The notes beneath the pieces were generated by a model. That model was not told where the DNA came from, made no database searches, and saw only the letters and a list, made by a program, of their open reading frames with translations. DNA of 64,000 nucleotides, from assembly GCA_002347265.1 (NCBI GenBank), contig DDYB01000003.1, forward strand, positions 102,293 through 166,292. Reading direction: 5' to 3'. Below are positions 53,224 through 62,009 of the stretch, piece after piece. The translations under genes and the position numbers were made by a program. This stretch comes from Desulfobacteraceae bacterium UBA2245. GTDB taxonomy: Bacteria > Desulfobacterota > Desulfobacteria > Desulfobacterales > UBA2245. Numbering within the stretch: position 1 is the stretch's first letter; each line of letters begins with the position of its first letter.

Positions 53224-54849
53224 ATGAATCGACAAGAACAAATTCAATCCATATTTCCCGATGAAACCGAAATTCCTTCGGACCTGCTTTCGGATCTGCC
53301 CGTACAAATCGATCATTATCTGGTGGACGGCAAACTGGTTCCCTGGCAGGGCCCGATGGCCGAAGCCGTCTCTCCGGTCCGTGTGTGGAACCGGGGGGTA
53401 CTGACCCCCCGTCTGATCGGTCGATACCCCCTGCTTTCCGCGAAGCAGGCTCTGACGGCGCTGGGCGCCGCGATTCTGGCATACGACAACGGCCGGGGAC
53501 TCTGGCCGACTTTTTCCGTGGGACAGAGAATCCGCCACGTTCAGGATTTTGTGGCCGGCATGATGCAGCAGCGCTCAAAAATCGTCCGGCTGCTCATGTG
53601 GGAAATCGGAAAGCCCCGTTCTGACAGCATCAAGGAATTCGACCGCACCGTGGAATACATTCAGGACACCGTGGACGCTCTGAAGGATCTGGATCGCGTT
53701 TCCTCCCGGTTCGTCATGGTCCAGAACATCATCGGCCAGATCCGCCGGGCCCCGCTCGGCGTGGTTCTCTGCATGGGACCCTTCAACTACCCTTTGAATG
53801 AATCCCTGACCACACTGATTCCCGCCCTGATCATGGGAAACACGGCCATCTTCAAACCTCCCAAGCACGGCGTCATGCTGTACGGCCCCCTGCTGGAGAC
53901 CTTTCGGGACGCCTTTCCGCCCGGAGTGGTCAATATTCTTTTCGGAGAGGGCCGCGTCATCGTTCCGCCGCTGATGGCCTCGGCCAGAATCAACGTACTG
54001 GCCCTGATCGGATCCAGCGGAACCGCCAATGAGATTCGCAAACAGCATCCAAAGCCCAACCGGATGCGCTGCGTCCTGGGCATGGAGGCGAAAAATGCGG
54101 GAATTATCCTTCCCGACGCCGATCCGGATCTGACCGCAGCGGAAGTCCTTCAGGGGTGTCTGTCCTTCAACGGCCAGCGGTGCACGGCCCTGAAGATTAT
54201 CTTTGTTCACAAATCCAGGGTGGATGTTTTTCTGGACCGGCTGTGCCGGGCGATCGACACCCTGACCATCGGCATGCCCTGGAAGGAAAAGGTCATGATC
54301 ACTCCCCTTCCGGAGCCGGGAAAACCCGCCTATCTGGCCGGCCTGGTGGAAGACGCCTGCGAAATGGGCGCCCAAATCGTCAACGCCTGCGGCGGACGGA
54401 TTCTTGAGAGTTTTTACTATCCGGCGGTTCTCTACCCGGTCACCGACCGGATGCGCGTGTACCGGGAAGAACAGTTCGGTCCGGTGATTCCGGTGCTTGG
54501 CTTCAGCGACATTCAGACCCCGATCGACTATCTGACGGCATCGGATTACGGCCAGCAGTTGAGCATTTTCGGAAACGATCCGGACACCATCGCCCGACTC
54601 ATCGATCCGCTGGTCAACCAGGTGTGCCGGGTCAACCTCAACAGCCAGTGCCAGAGGGGTCCGGACAGCTTTCCCTTTACCGGCCGAAAGGATTCGGCCG
54701 AAGGCACCCTGTCGGTATCCGACGCGCTTCGAGCCTTTTCGATTCGCACCCTGGTGGCGGCCCGAAACACGGAGGCCAATCGCGCCATCATCAACAACAT
54801 TGTCCGCGAGCACAAATCAAATTTCCTTTCAACGGATTTCATACTCTAG
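53224..54849 (+). CDS. gapN: NADP-dependent non-phosphorylating glyceraldehyde-3-phosphate dehydrogenase (GapN-like)
   Basis: This 541-residue aldehyde dehydrogenase has cofactor loop VVLCMGPFNYPLNESLTTL, catalytic Glu in CVLGMEAKNAGIIL, catalytic Cys in LQGCLSFNGQRCTALKIIF and the later REEQFGPVIPV motif. The GMEAKN and NGQRCTALK forms are those of GapN rather than SSADH. GapN oxidises glyceraldehyde 3-phosphate to 3-phosphoglycerate with NADP+, without making ATP. An 'AAAGGAAAA' site precedes the start. Presence in a sulfate reducer beside corA is unexpected, though the family includes enzymes on other aldehydes. Confidence 0.7.
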   Translation: MNRQEQIQSIFPDETEIPSDLLSDLPVQIDHYLVDGKLVPWQGPMAEAVSPVRVWNRGVLTPRLIGRYPLLSAKQALTALGAAILAYDNGRGLWPTFSVGQRIRHVQDFVAGMMQQRSKIVRLLMWEIGKPRSDSIKEFDRTVEYIQDTVDALKDLDRVSSRFVMVQNIIGQIRRAPLGVVLCMGPFNYPLNESLTTLIPALIMGNTAIFKPPKHGVMLYGPLLETFRDAFPPGVVNILFGEGRVIVPPLMASARINVLALIGSSGTANEIRKQHPKPNRMRCVLGMEAKNAGIILPDADPDLTAAEVLQGCLSFNGQRCTALKIIFVHKSRVDVFLDRLCRAIDTLTIGMPWKEKVMITPLPEPGKPAYLAGLVEDACEMGAQIVNACGGRILESFYYPAVLYPVTDRMRVYREEQFGPVIPVLGFSDIQTPIDYLTASDYGQQLSIFGNDPDTIARLIDPLVNQVCRVNLNSQCQRGPDSFPFTGRKDSAEGTLSVSDALRAFSIRTLVAARNTEANRAIINNIVREHKSNFLSTDFIL

Positions 54850-54889
54850 CGCAGGTATGACCGCCGGGAACAAAGGGCGCAGAAAAAAA

Positions 54890-54918
54890 TTGACACACAT
54901 CAAAAATCCGTATATAAA
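54890..54918 (+). promoter_or_regulatory. Strong sigma-70 promoter of the trp operon
   Basis: TTGACA (54890-54895), a 17-base spacer, then TATAAA (54913-54918). The match to consensus is nearly perfect. Transcription would begin near 54925, leaving about 36 bases before the leader peptide. No obvious TrpR operator was recognised. Confidence 0.75.
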
Positions 54919-54960
54919 AATACAAAATTCAGGCATTTCTGGAAACACGGAAAACCATAG

Positions 54961-55041
54961 ATGAACACATTGATCCATAAAGGCGTACAGAACTGGTGGT
55001 GGCAGGCCCGAAACGAGGGGTTTGCCGATGACGCCTTATAA
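54961..55041 (+). CDS. trpL: trp operon leader peptide with three consecutive Trp codons
   Basis: An ATG at 54961 opens a 26-codon frame ending at TAA 55039-55041. Codons 12-14 (54994-55002) are TGG TGG TGG, preceded by Gln-Asn and followed by Gln-Ala-Arg. It lies between the trp promoter and tandem terminator hairpins, the standard place for an attenuator leader. Ribosomes stalled at the Trp codons when charged tRNA-Trp is scarce would alter folding downstream. It is too short for automatic gene finders. Confidence 0.85.
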   Translation: MNTLIHKGVQNWWWQARNEGFADDAL

Positions 55042-55065
55042 ATAAGCTTTAAGTCAAAAAATTAA

Positions 55066-55144
55066 GGATCGTGGGCAGCTCCAAAGCCCGCGATCCTTTT
55101 TTTATGGTTCAAAAAGGATCGCGGAAGCCCCCGCGGTCCTTTTT
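55066..55144 (+). terminator. Tandem trp attenuator hairpins with an alternative pairing
   Basis: Arm A GGATCGTGGGC (55066-55076) pairs with arm B GCCCGCGATCC (55086-55096), with one G-T pair, and is followed by seven T. Arm C GGATCGCGG (55116-55124) pairs with arm D CCGCGGTCC (55131-55139), with one G-T pair, and is followed by five T. The last nine bases of B (CCGCGATCC, 55088-55096) are perfectly complementary to C, so a B-C hairpin would destroy both terminators. This gives mutually exclusive structures suitable for attenuation. Confidence 0.8.
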
Positions 55145-55176
55145 GCATTTTGAACCCAATCGAAAGGAAGACCGAC

Positions 55177-56664
55177 ATGGACATTCGACAATTTCCCGAC
55201 AAGGAACGCTTCATGCAGCTGGCAGGCTCGTGCAACGTGATTCCGGTCTGCCGGGAACTTCTGGCCGACACCCTGACCCCGGTTTCGCTGCTGGCCAGGC
55301 TTTGCGAATCCACCCAGGAACCCGTGTTTCTGTTCGAGAGCATCGAGGGCGGCGAACGATGGGGAAGGTACAGCTTTCTGGGAACCTCGGCCCGGCGCAA
55401 TATCCGCGTGTTTCAAAACCATGTCGAGGTGATCGAAAACGGGAACACATTCCAGATTCCGCATCACGCCGATCCCCTGGCGGTGCTGAGAAGCCTGATG
55501 GCCGATTACCGGCCGGCCCGAATCGCGGAGCTGCCCCGGTTCTGGGGAGGCATGGTGGGATATTTCGCCTATGAAATGGCGTCGTTTTTCGAGGCGATTC
55601 CCAACCGGCTTCCCGAAAACACACCCCTGGCCCAGTTTATCGTTCCGGATGAGATTCTGATCTTCGACAATATCCGGCACAGCCTGATGGCGCTTAAAAT
55701 CGTCTTTCTCGACGAGAAGGACCGTCCGGACGCGGCGTATGACCAGGCCCTGCGGCAGCTCGACAGACTGCTCGACACGGTCGGGCGATGCCGGCCGGAG
55801 GAACCGCATGCTTCAAAGGGCGCGGGAAACCGGCTTCAGTCAGTGATGACCGAAGACGCTTTCCGGAACAGCGTGGTCAGGGCTAAGGAATACATTCAGG
55901 CGGGCGACATCATTCAGGCGGTGATCTCTCAGCCCTTTGTCTGCGAGCCGGCGCCGGACCCGCTGACCCTTTACCGGGCCCAGCGGTTCATCAACCCGTC
56001 CCCGTATCTTTATTTCATGCGAATCAACGACACGGTGCTGGTGGGTTCCTCCCCGGAGGCCATGGTCCGGCTTGAAAACGGAATCGCCACCCTGCGGCCC
56101 ATTGCCGGAACCCGGCCCAGGGGAAAATCCGAGCAGGAAGACCGGCAGTTTGCCGACGAACTGCTCAAGGACGAAAAGGAGCGGGCCGAGCACCTGATGC
56201 TGGTGGATCTGGGCAGAAACGACCTGGGGCGCGTCGCGCAGATCGGAACGGTTCAGGTGACGGATCTGATGTTTATCGAACGCTACTCCCATGTCATGCA
56301 TCTGGTTTCCAACATCAACTCCGATCTGCTTGAAGAAAAGGACGCCTGGGACCTTCTGGCCGCGACCTTTCCGGCCGGCACCCTGTCCGGGGCGCCCAAG
56401 GTGCGGGCCATGGAGATCATCGCGGAGCTTGAGGCGATTCCGCGCGGACCTTACGGCGGCGCGATCGGATATATTTCCTTCAGCGGCAACATGGACATGG
56501 CCATCGTGATTCGAACGGCCTGCATCGAAAACAACCGCGTCACGGTCCGGGCCGGCGCCGGCATCGTCGCCGATTCGGACCCGGAAAAAGAACGCATAGA
56601 AACCGTCAACAAGGCCATGGCGCTTCAAAAGGCTCTGGAGCTGTGCGGCACTATACAACCATAA
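55177..56664 (+). CDS. trpE: Anthranilate synthase component I
   Basis: This 495-residue chorismate-using enzyme has an N-terminal feedback-site motif FLFESIEGGERWGRYSFLG, the core PEAMVRLENGIATLRPIAGTRPRG, and DLGRNDLGRVAQIGTV, SNINSDLLEEKD and FPAGTLSGAPKVRAMEIIAELE. It forms anthranilate from chorismate with ammonia from TrpG. ATG 55177 has an AAGGAAG site and is preferred to the upstream TTG. First structural gene behind the attenuator. Confidence 0.95.
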   Translation: MDIRQFPDKERFMQLAGSCNVIPVCRELLADTLTPVSLLARLCESTQEPVFLFESIEGGERWGRYSFLGTSARRNIRVFQNHVEVIENGNTFQIPHHADPLAVLRSLMADYRPARIAELPRFWGGMVGYFAYEMASFFEAIPNRLPENTPLAQFIVPDEILIFDNIRHSLMALKIVFLDEKDRPDAAYDQALRQLDRLLDTVGRCRPEEPHASKGAGNRLQSVMTEDAFRNSVVRAKEYIQAGDIIQAVISQPFVCEPAPDPLTLYRAQRFINPSPYLYFMRINDTVLVGSSPEAMVRLENGIATLRPIAGTRPRGKSEQEDRQFADELLKDEKERAEHLMLVDLGRNDLGRVAQIGTVQVTDLMFIERYSHVMHLVSNINSDLLEEKDAWDLLAATFPAGTLSGAPKVRAMEIIAELEAIPRGPYGGAIGYISFSGNMDMAIVIRTACIENNRVTVRAGAGIVADSDPEKERIETVNKAMALQKALELCGTIQP

Positions 56665-56677
56665 TGGAGGATTACCC

Positions 56678-57268
56678 ATGATTCTCGTGATCGACAACTA
56701 CGATTCTTTTACCTATAACCTGGTGCATTACATTTCCCAGCTCGGACAAACCGTAAGGGTGGCGCGCAACGACGCGCTGACCCTTTCGGACATCGAAGCG
56801 ATGAATCCGGCCGGAATCGTGATCTCTCCGGGTCCTGGACGTCCCGAATCCGCCGGAATCTGCATGGAGGCGATTCGGAAATTTTCCGGAAGGATTCCCA
56901 TTCTCGGCGTCTGCCTGGGCCATCAGAGCATTGCCGCGGCTTTCGGGGGAAAGATCGTCTCGGCCAGGCGACTGATGCACGGCAAGACCTCGATGATCGC
57001 CTCGGACGGGCAGAAGCTTTTCCAGGGAATGAGCGCTCCGTTTCAGGCCATGCGCTATCATTCTCTGGCGGTCTGTCCGGAAAACCTGCCGGAGTGCCTG
57101 ATCGCGACCTCGCATTCCGAGGACGGAGAAATCATGGGCATTCGGCACCGAAGCCACCCGACCGAGGGTATTCAGTTTCATCCCGAATCCATCATGACGC
57201 CGGCGGGAAAGCGGCTTTTAAAAAATTTTCTGAAGATCATCGACGAAACCTGCAAGACGGCTGCCTGA
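56678..57268 (+). CDS. trpG: Anthranilate synthase component II (glutamine amidotransferase)
   Basis: This 196-residue GATase1 has the nucleophile motif LGVCLGHQSIAAAFGG, GKTSMI, the RYHSLAV site and HPTEGIQFHPESI with the catalytic His-Glu pair. It hydrolyses glutamine to give ammonia for TrpE. GGAGG lies before ATG 56678 with a 13-base gap from trpE. Confidence 0.95.
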   Translation: MILVIDNYDSFTYNLVHYISQLGQTVRVARNDALTLSDIEAMNPAGIVISPGPGRPESAGICMEAIRKFSGRIPILGVCLGHQSIAAAFGGKIVSARRLMHGKTSMIASDGQKLFQGMSAPFQAMRYHSLAVCPENLPECLIATSHSEDGEIMGIRHRSHPTEGIQFHPESIMTPAGKRLLKNFLKIIDETCKTAA

Positions 57269-57301
57269 AACCCGTTTGAATAAAATTAAAGGAATGAATT
57301 C

Positions 57302-58318
57302 ATGTTTAAAACCTATCTTACTAAAATAATAAAAAGAGTTGACCTTGAAGAATCCGAGATGACCGATCTGATCACGGAACTTTTATCCGGAAATCTGACC
57401 GACGCCCAGATCGGCGCGTTCATGGCCGCGCTGGCCACCAAGGGGGAAAGTTTCGAAGAGCTTGCCGGGGCGGCCAAGGCCATGCGCCGGAAAGCCCTGC
57501 GCATTCAGGCGCCCGGTTCGGTGGTGGTCGATACCTGCGGCACCGGCGGAGACGGCACGCATACCTTCAACATATCCACGACCTCGGCCTTTGTCGTTGC
57601 CGGATGCGGCATTACCGTGGCCAAGCACGGAAACCGGGCGGTCACCAGCCAGTGCGGCAGCGCCGACCTGCTGGAAGCCCTGGGCGTAAACCTTGAAATC
57701 GAACCGGAAACCGTTGAACAGGCCCTGCGGGAAATCGGAATCGGCTTTCTCTTTGCCCCGCATTTTCACGGCGCCATGCGGTATGCGGCCAATGCCCGGA
57801 AACAGCTTGGGATTCGAAGCATCTTCAACATGCTCGGTCCGCTGTGCAACCCGGCGGCGGCCAACTATCAGGTGCTGGGCGTGTATGCGCCGCAGCTCAC
57901 CGAGATGTTCGCCCAGGCACTCAAACTCCTTGGCGCCAGACGCGCCTTTGTGGTGCACGGCCATGACGGGCTGGATGAGATCTCCGTATGCGCGCCCACC
58001 CGGATCAGCGAACTCAAGGACGGCATGATCCGCACCTACGAGATCTCGCCGGAACAGTTCTTCGGAAAGGCGGCCGACCCGAAGGACCTGGACGGCGGCA
58101 ACCCGGAGGTCAACGCAAAAATCACGCGGAACATTCTCTCCGGCCAGGAAGGCCCCTGCCGCGACGTGGTGCTGATCAACGCCGCGGCCGCCCTGGTGGC
58201 AACCGGAAAGGCAAAGGATCTTTCCGAAGGCATTGAAGCGGCTGCCGCCTCGATCGATTCGGGCGCAGCCTCAGAAAAACTTGACGCCCTGATCCGGTTC
58301 ACCCGGGAGAACGCATAA
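57302..58318 (+). CDS. trpD: Anthranilate phosphoribosyltransferase
   Basis: This 338-residue enzyme has the phosphoribosyl-diphosphate motif DTCGTGGDGTHTFNIST, AKHGNRAVTSQCGSADLLEALG and the anthranilate site around FAPHFHGAMRYAANARKQLGIRSIFNMLGPLCNPA. It joins anthranilate with PRPP. It is separate from trpG here, unlike the fused TrpGD of enterobacteria. GGAATG site, 33 bases after trpG. Confidence 0.95.
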   Translation: MFKTYLTKIIKRVDLEESEMTDLITELLSGNLTDAQIGAFMAALATKGESFEELAGAAKAMRRKALRIQAPGSVVVDTCGTGGDGTHTFNISTTSAFVVAGCGITVAKHGNRAVTSQCGSADLLEALGVNLEIEPETVEQALREIGIGFLFAPHFHGAMRYAANARKQLGIRSIFNMLGPLCNPAAANYQVLGVYAPQLTEMFAQALKLLGARRAFVVHGHDGLDEISVCAPTRISELKDGMIRTYEISPEQFFGKAADPKDLDGGNPEVNAKITRNILSGQEGPCRDVVLINAAAALVATGKAKDLSEGIEAAAASIDSGAASEKLDALIRFTRENA

Positions 58319-58340
58319 TTTAAAGGGAAATTTCATACCC

Positions 58341-59141
58341 ATGGATTTTTTAGACCGGATCATCGAAACCAAGCGCCAGGAAATTCAGACGGCCAGGCAA
58401 CAGGTCTCCGAAGCCGAACTCCGCCGCCGGGCAAAATCGCGGAACCCTTCGCGCCCTTTCCGCAGCAGGCTGGCTGCGCCCGGCCCTTCCGGCGTCAACA
58501 TCATCGCCGAGATCAAACGCGCATCGCCTTCCAAAGGGGCGCTGAACGAAAACCTGGATCCCGCGCGCTATGCCATTTCCTGTGAACGCGCCGGCGCGGC
58601 CGCACTCTCGGTGCTCACCGACCCGTCCTATTTCAAGGGCAGCCTGGCCGATCTTGCCGCGGCGCGCCAAAGCGTTTCTTTGCCCGTGCTGCGAAAGGAA
58701 TTCATCATTTCCGAATACCAGATCTTTGAGTCCGCGGCCCATGAAGCCGATGCGGTGCTTCTGATCGTAAGAATTCTTTCCAAAGCCCAGTTCGAAGACT
58801 ATCTGGCGCTTTGCCGGGAACTCGGCCTCGATGCGCTGGTGGAGGTCCATTCCGAGGCGGATCTTTCATCCGCCAGCCTGGCCGGAGCGGACCTGATCGG
58901 CATCAACAACCGGAATCTTCAGACCTTTGAAACGCGGATCGACACCAGCATCCGGCTGGCCCCCCTGCTGTCTTCCGGCCAGGTGGCCGTAGCGGCCAGC
59001 GGCATTCGAAACGCGGACGACCTGCGGGTTCTCAAAGCGGCCGGCATTTTTAACTTTCTGATCGGAGAAAGCCTGGTGCGGGCAGGATCCGCGGAAAACT
59101 TTTTAAAAACACTGCTGGACGATTCCCATGCAGCGCACTGA
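58341..59141 (+). CDS. trpC: Indole-3-glycerol-phosphate synthase
   Basis: This 266-residue TIM barrel has IIAEIKRASPSKGALNEN, ALSVLTDPSYFKGSLADL, VLRKEFIISEYQIFESA and GINNRNLQTFETRID in the usual order. It makes indole-3-glycerol phosphate from CdRP. It overlaps trpF by 14 bases, so the two are translated together but remain separate proteins. Confidence 0.95.
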   Translation: MDFLDRIIETKRQEIQTARQQVSEAELRRRAKSRNPSRPFRSRLAAPGPSGVNIIAEIKRASPSKGALNENLDPARYAISCERAGAAALSVLTDPSYFKGSLADLAAARQSVSLPVLRKEFIISEYQIFESAAHEADAVLLIVRILSKAQFEDYLALCRELGLDALVEVHSEADLSSASLAGADLIGINNRNLQTFETRIDTSIRLAPLLSSGQVAVAASGIRNADDLRVLKAAGIFNFLIGESLVRAGSAENFLKTLLDDSHAAH

Positions 59142-59829
59142 GATCATATCCACCAAAGCGAATCCGTCTTTTTCGCCCCAGGTCAAGATCTGCGGACTGA
59201 CCCGGATCGATGAGGCCGCGGCCTGCGCCGAACTGGGCGCAAATGCCGTCGGAGTGATCTTTTATTCAAGAAGCCCCCGCTGCATTTCGCCTGAACAGGC
59301 AAAACGAATCAGAGATGCCCTGCCCTCGCATACGTCCGTCGTGGGCGTCTTCGTCAACGAAGACTTTGATGCCGTCATGTCGATAGTCGGCCGAACCGGA
59401 ATTCGAACAGTTCAGCTGCACGGCCAGGAGCCGCCCGAGTTCGTCAACAGGCTTAAAAACGAAGGCCTTTCGGTGATCAAGGCCCTGTTTTCTCAAATCA
59501 GGCCGGGTCTGGAGCGCGCCTTGGACTACGCGGCGGCAACGGCCTTTCTGGTGGAAGCCGGTTCCGGTCCGATGCCCGGCGGCAACGCCCTTGCCTGGAA
59601 CTGGAAGGCTGCCCGCATTCCGGAATGCGAAAAACCCCTGATCCTGGCCGGGGGACTGAGTCCGGAAAACATTCTGCAGGCGATTGACGCATGCAGCCCC
59701 GATGCCGTGGATGTAAGCTCCGGCGTGGAAATTCGGCCCGGTCAGAAAGACATATCCAGGGTTCGAAATCTGATGCATGGGATTGCCTCATGTCAAAAAT
59801 CAACAAATCCAAGGAGGATTTTTTTATGA
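59128..59829 (+). CDS. trpF: Phosphoribosylanthranilate isomerase
   Basis: This 233-residue TIM barrel has VKICGLTRIDEAAACAELGANAVGVIFYSRSPR, VGVFVNE and VQLHGQE, then PLILAGGLSPENI and PDAVDVSSGVE. The catalytic Cys is in KICGLT and Asp in DVSSGVE. The gene overlaps both trpC (14 bases) and trpB (four bases). A C-terminal tail beyond the usual barrel (SCQKSTNPRRIFL) overlaps the region of the trpB ribosome site. Confidence 0.93.
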   Translation: MQRTEIISTKANPSFSPQVKICGLTRIDEAAACAELGANAVGVIFYSRSPRCISPEQAKRIRDALPSHTSVVGVFVNEDFDAVMSIVGRTGIRTVQLHGQEPPEFVNRLKNEGLSVIKALFSQIRPGLERALDYAAATAFLVEAGSGPMPGGNALAWNWKAARIPECEKPLILAGGLSPENILQAIDACSPDAVDVSSGVEIRPGQKDISRVRNLMHGIASCQKSTNPRRIFL

Positions 59830-61046
59830 CCTGTCCGGAAAACGACCTGTTTCCTGATGCAAAAGGCCACTACGGCGTCTACGGCGGAAGATACGTGGCC
59901 GAAACCCTGATGCCGGCTCTGCTCGAGCTGGAGCGGGCCTACAAAACAATCGCGCAAACCCCGCAGTTCGCTTCCGAACTGGGCGTCCTGCTTCGCGACT
60001 ACGCGGGAAGGCCCACGCCGCTGTTTTACGCCCAGCGGCTCAGCGAACGCCTCAACGGCGCACGGATTTTTCTCAAGCGCGAGGATCTGACCCATACCGG
60101 CGCTCACAAGATCAACAACACCCTGGGCCAGGCGCTGCTGTCTCAGAAGATGGGCAAGAAAAAGCTGATCGCCGAAACCGGCGCCGGACAGCACGGGGTG
60201 GCCACCGCCACCTGCGCGGCGCTCTTCGGAATGCAGTGCAGGATTTTCATGGGCCGCGAGGATATCCGCCGCCAGGCCCCCAACGTGCTGCGCATGAAAC
60301 TTCTCGGCGCCGAGGTGATCTCCGTGGATTCGGGTACGGGCACTCTGAAGGACGCCATGAATGAGGCGCTTCGATACTGGGTGGATTCGGTGCAGGACAC
60401 CTTTTACGTGATCGGGTCCGTGGCCGGTCCTCACCCCTACCCGCTCATGGTCCGCGACTTTCAGCGCATCATCGGCGTCGAGGCCCGGGCTCAGATTCTG
60501 GAAAAAACCGGAAAGCTTCCAAACAGGCTGATTGCCTGCGTGGGCGGGGGCAGCAACGCCATGGGCCTGTTTCATCCCTTTCTCGATGACCCGGTCGAGA
60601 TGATCGGCGTGGAAGCGGCCGGCAGGGGCATTGAAACGGGTTTTCACGCCGCCACCCTGGGCGCCGGTTCCGTCGGCATTCTGCACGGTTCCAAGTCCTA
60701 TGTGCTGCAGGATCAAAACGGCCAGATTCAGGAAGCCCATTCGATCTCGGCGGGTCTGGATTATCCCGGCGTCGGGCCGGAGCACGCCCTGCTCAAGGAT
60801 TCGGGACGGGTGCGCTATGTTTCGGCGACAGACGAACAGGCAATGGAGGCCTTTGGCATGCTCTGCCGCATGGAAGGCATCATTCCGGCCCTGGAAAGCG
60901 CCCATGCCCTGGCCTTTGCCGTCAGCGAGGCGCCCCGAAGTTCAAAAGACCATGTATTCCTGGTCAATCTCTCGGGCCGCGGGGACAAGGACCTCGGACA
61001 CGTATCGGAAATCATCGATCAGACCAACACCCCTCTGTCCAGATAA
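59826..61046 (+). CDS. trpB: Tryptophan synthase beta chain
   Basis: This 406-residue PLP enzyme has the Lys site THTGAHKINNTLGQALL, ETGAGQHGVATATCAALFG and CVGGGSNAMGLFHPF (PLP phosphate loop), as in TrpB1. It condenses indole and serine to tryptophan. An AAGGAGG site seven bases before ATG 59826, inside the end of trpF, sets the start. Family length is matched. Confidence 0.96.
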   Translation: MTCPENDLFPDAKGHYGVYGGRYVAETLMPALLELERAYKTIAQTPQFASELGVLLRDYAGRPTPLFYAQRLSERLNGARIFLKREDLTHTGAHKINNTLGQALLSQKMGKKKLIAETGAGQHGVATATCAALFGMQCRIFMGREDIRRQAPNVLRMKLLGAEVISVDSGTGTLKDAMNEALRYWVDSVQDTFYVIGSVAGPHPYPLMVRDFQRIIGVEARAQILEKTGKLPNRLIACVGGGSNAMGLFHPFLDDPVEMIGVEAAGRGIETGFHAATLGAGSVGILHGSKSYVLQDQNGQIQEAHSISAGLDYPGVGPEHALLKDSGRVRYVSATDEQAMEAFGMLCRMEGIIPALESAHALAFAVSEAPRSSKDHVFLVNLSGRGDKDLGHVSEIIDQTNTPLSR

Positions 61047-61058
61047 AGGAGTTTATTC

Positions 61059-61871
61059 ATGAATCGAATTGAAACCCGGTTTCAACTGCTTCGAAGCAGA
61101 GGCGAAAAAGCCCTGGTCGGTTTTCTGAGCGCCGGAGATCCATCGGTTTCCCGGTCCCTTGAAATCATTCGCGCCATGTGCGATGCAGGCCTGGATATCC
61201 TGGAACTCGGCGTTCCTTTTTCAGACCCGACGGCCGACGGCCCGGTGATTCAGCGGTCCTCGGCCAGAGCCCTGGCCGGCGGGGTCTCCCTGCACACCGT
61301 GCTGGACATGATTGCCGCGCTTCGAAAGGACATCGAAATTCCCATCATTGTTTTCACGTACTACAACCCCGTTTTTGTATACGGAGCCCGGCGTTTTTAT
61401 GAGGATGCCGTCCGGGCGGGCGCGGACGGGGTTCTGGTAGTGGATCTTCCGCCCGAGGAATCCGACGAGATGACCGGTCAGTGGCCGGAAAATGCGCTTT
61501 GCCTGATCCGCCTGATCGCCCCCACCACGCCGGAAGACCGGATCCGTCAGGTGGCCGGTTCCGCATCCGGATTCATCTACATGGTTTCCAAAACCGGGGT
61601 GACCGGAAGCAGCGGGCTGGATGCCGGTATGGTGGCCGAGCGGGTCAACCGGGTTCGAAGTGCGACGAGTCTTCCCCTGTGCGTGGGCTTCGGAGTCTCG
61701 ACGCCCGAGGATGTCGCGGCCATCGCCACCGTGGCGGACGGGGTTGTGGTGGGAAGCGCGTTTGAGCGCATCATCGAAGAAAACATCGAAAACAGGGATC
61801 TGTCAAAACTGATGGCCGAAACGGTCCGAAGCCTGAAGGCGCAAACGCGAACGGCGCAGCCGGCGCATTAA
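61059..61871 (+). CDS. trpA: Tryptophan synthase alpha chain
   Basis: This 270-residue TIM barrel has ILELGVPFSDPTADGPVIQ (catalytic Glu and Asp), VFTYYNPVFVYGARRFYEDA and GVTGSSG, then GFGVSTPEDVAAIATVADGVVVGSA. It cleaves indole-3-glycerol phosphate and passes indole to TrpB. Last gene of the operon, 12 bases after trpB, with a terminator just beyond its stop. Confidence 0.95.
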   Translation: MNRIETRFQLLRSRGEKALVGFLSAGDPSVSRSLEIIRAMCDAGLDILELGVPFSDPTADGPVIQRSSARALAGGVSLHTVLDMIAALRKDIEIPIIVFTYYNPVFVYGARRFYEDAVRAGADGVLVVDLPPEESDEMTGQWPENALCLIRLIAPTTPEDRIRQVAGSASGFIYMVSKTGVTGSSGLDAGMVAERVNRVRSATSLPLCVGFGVSTPEDVAAIATVADGVVVGSAFERIIEENIENRDLSKLMAETVRSLKAQTRTAQPAH

Positions 61872-61878
61872 CCCGGCG

Positions 61879-61905
61879 TTGAACGCTGTTGCGTTCAATT
61901 ATTTT
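61879..61905 (+). terminator. Intrinsic terminator of the trp operon
   Basis: TTGAACGC (61879-61886) and GCGTTCAA (61891-61898) form a perfect 8-pair stem with a TGTT loop, followed by TTATTTT (61899-61905). It begins seven bases after the trpA stop. Confidence 0.85.
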
Positions 61906-62009
61906 ACCTCACGAAGATGATAAAGGCGAAATTGCATGCTTCGTGTCCTTCGTCAACCTCGTGGTGAAAGCATTTTTATCGCCCTGTTCGGCGGTGGTGT
62001 GTCAACAGG

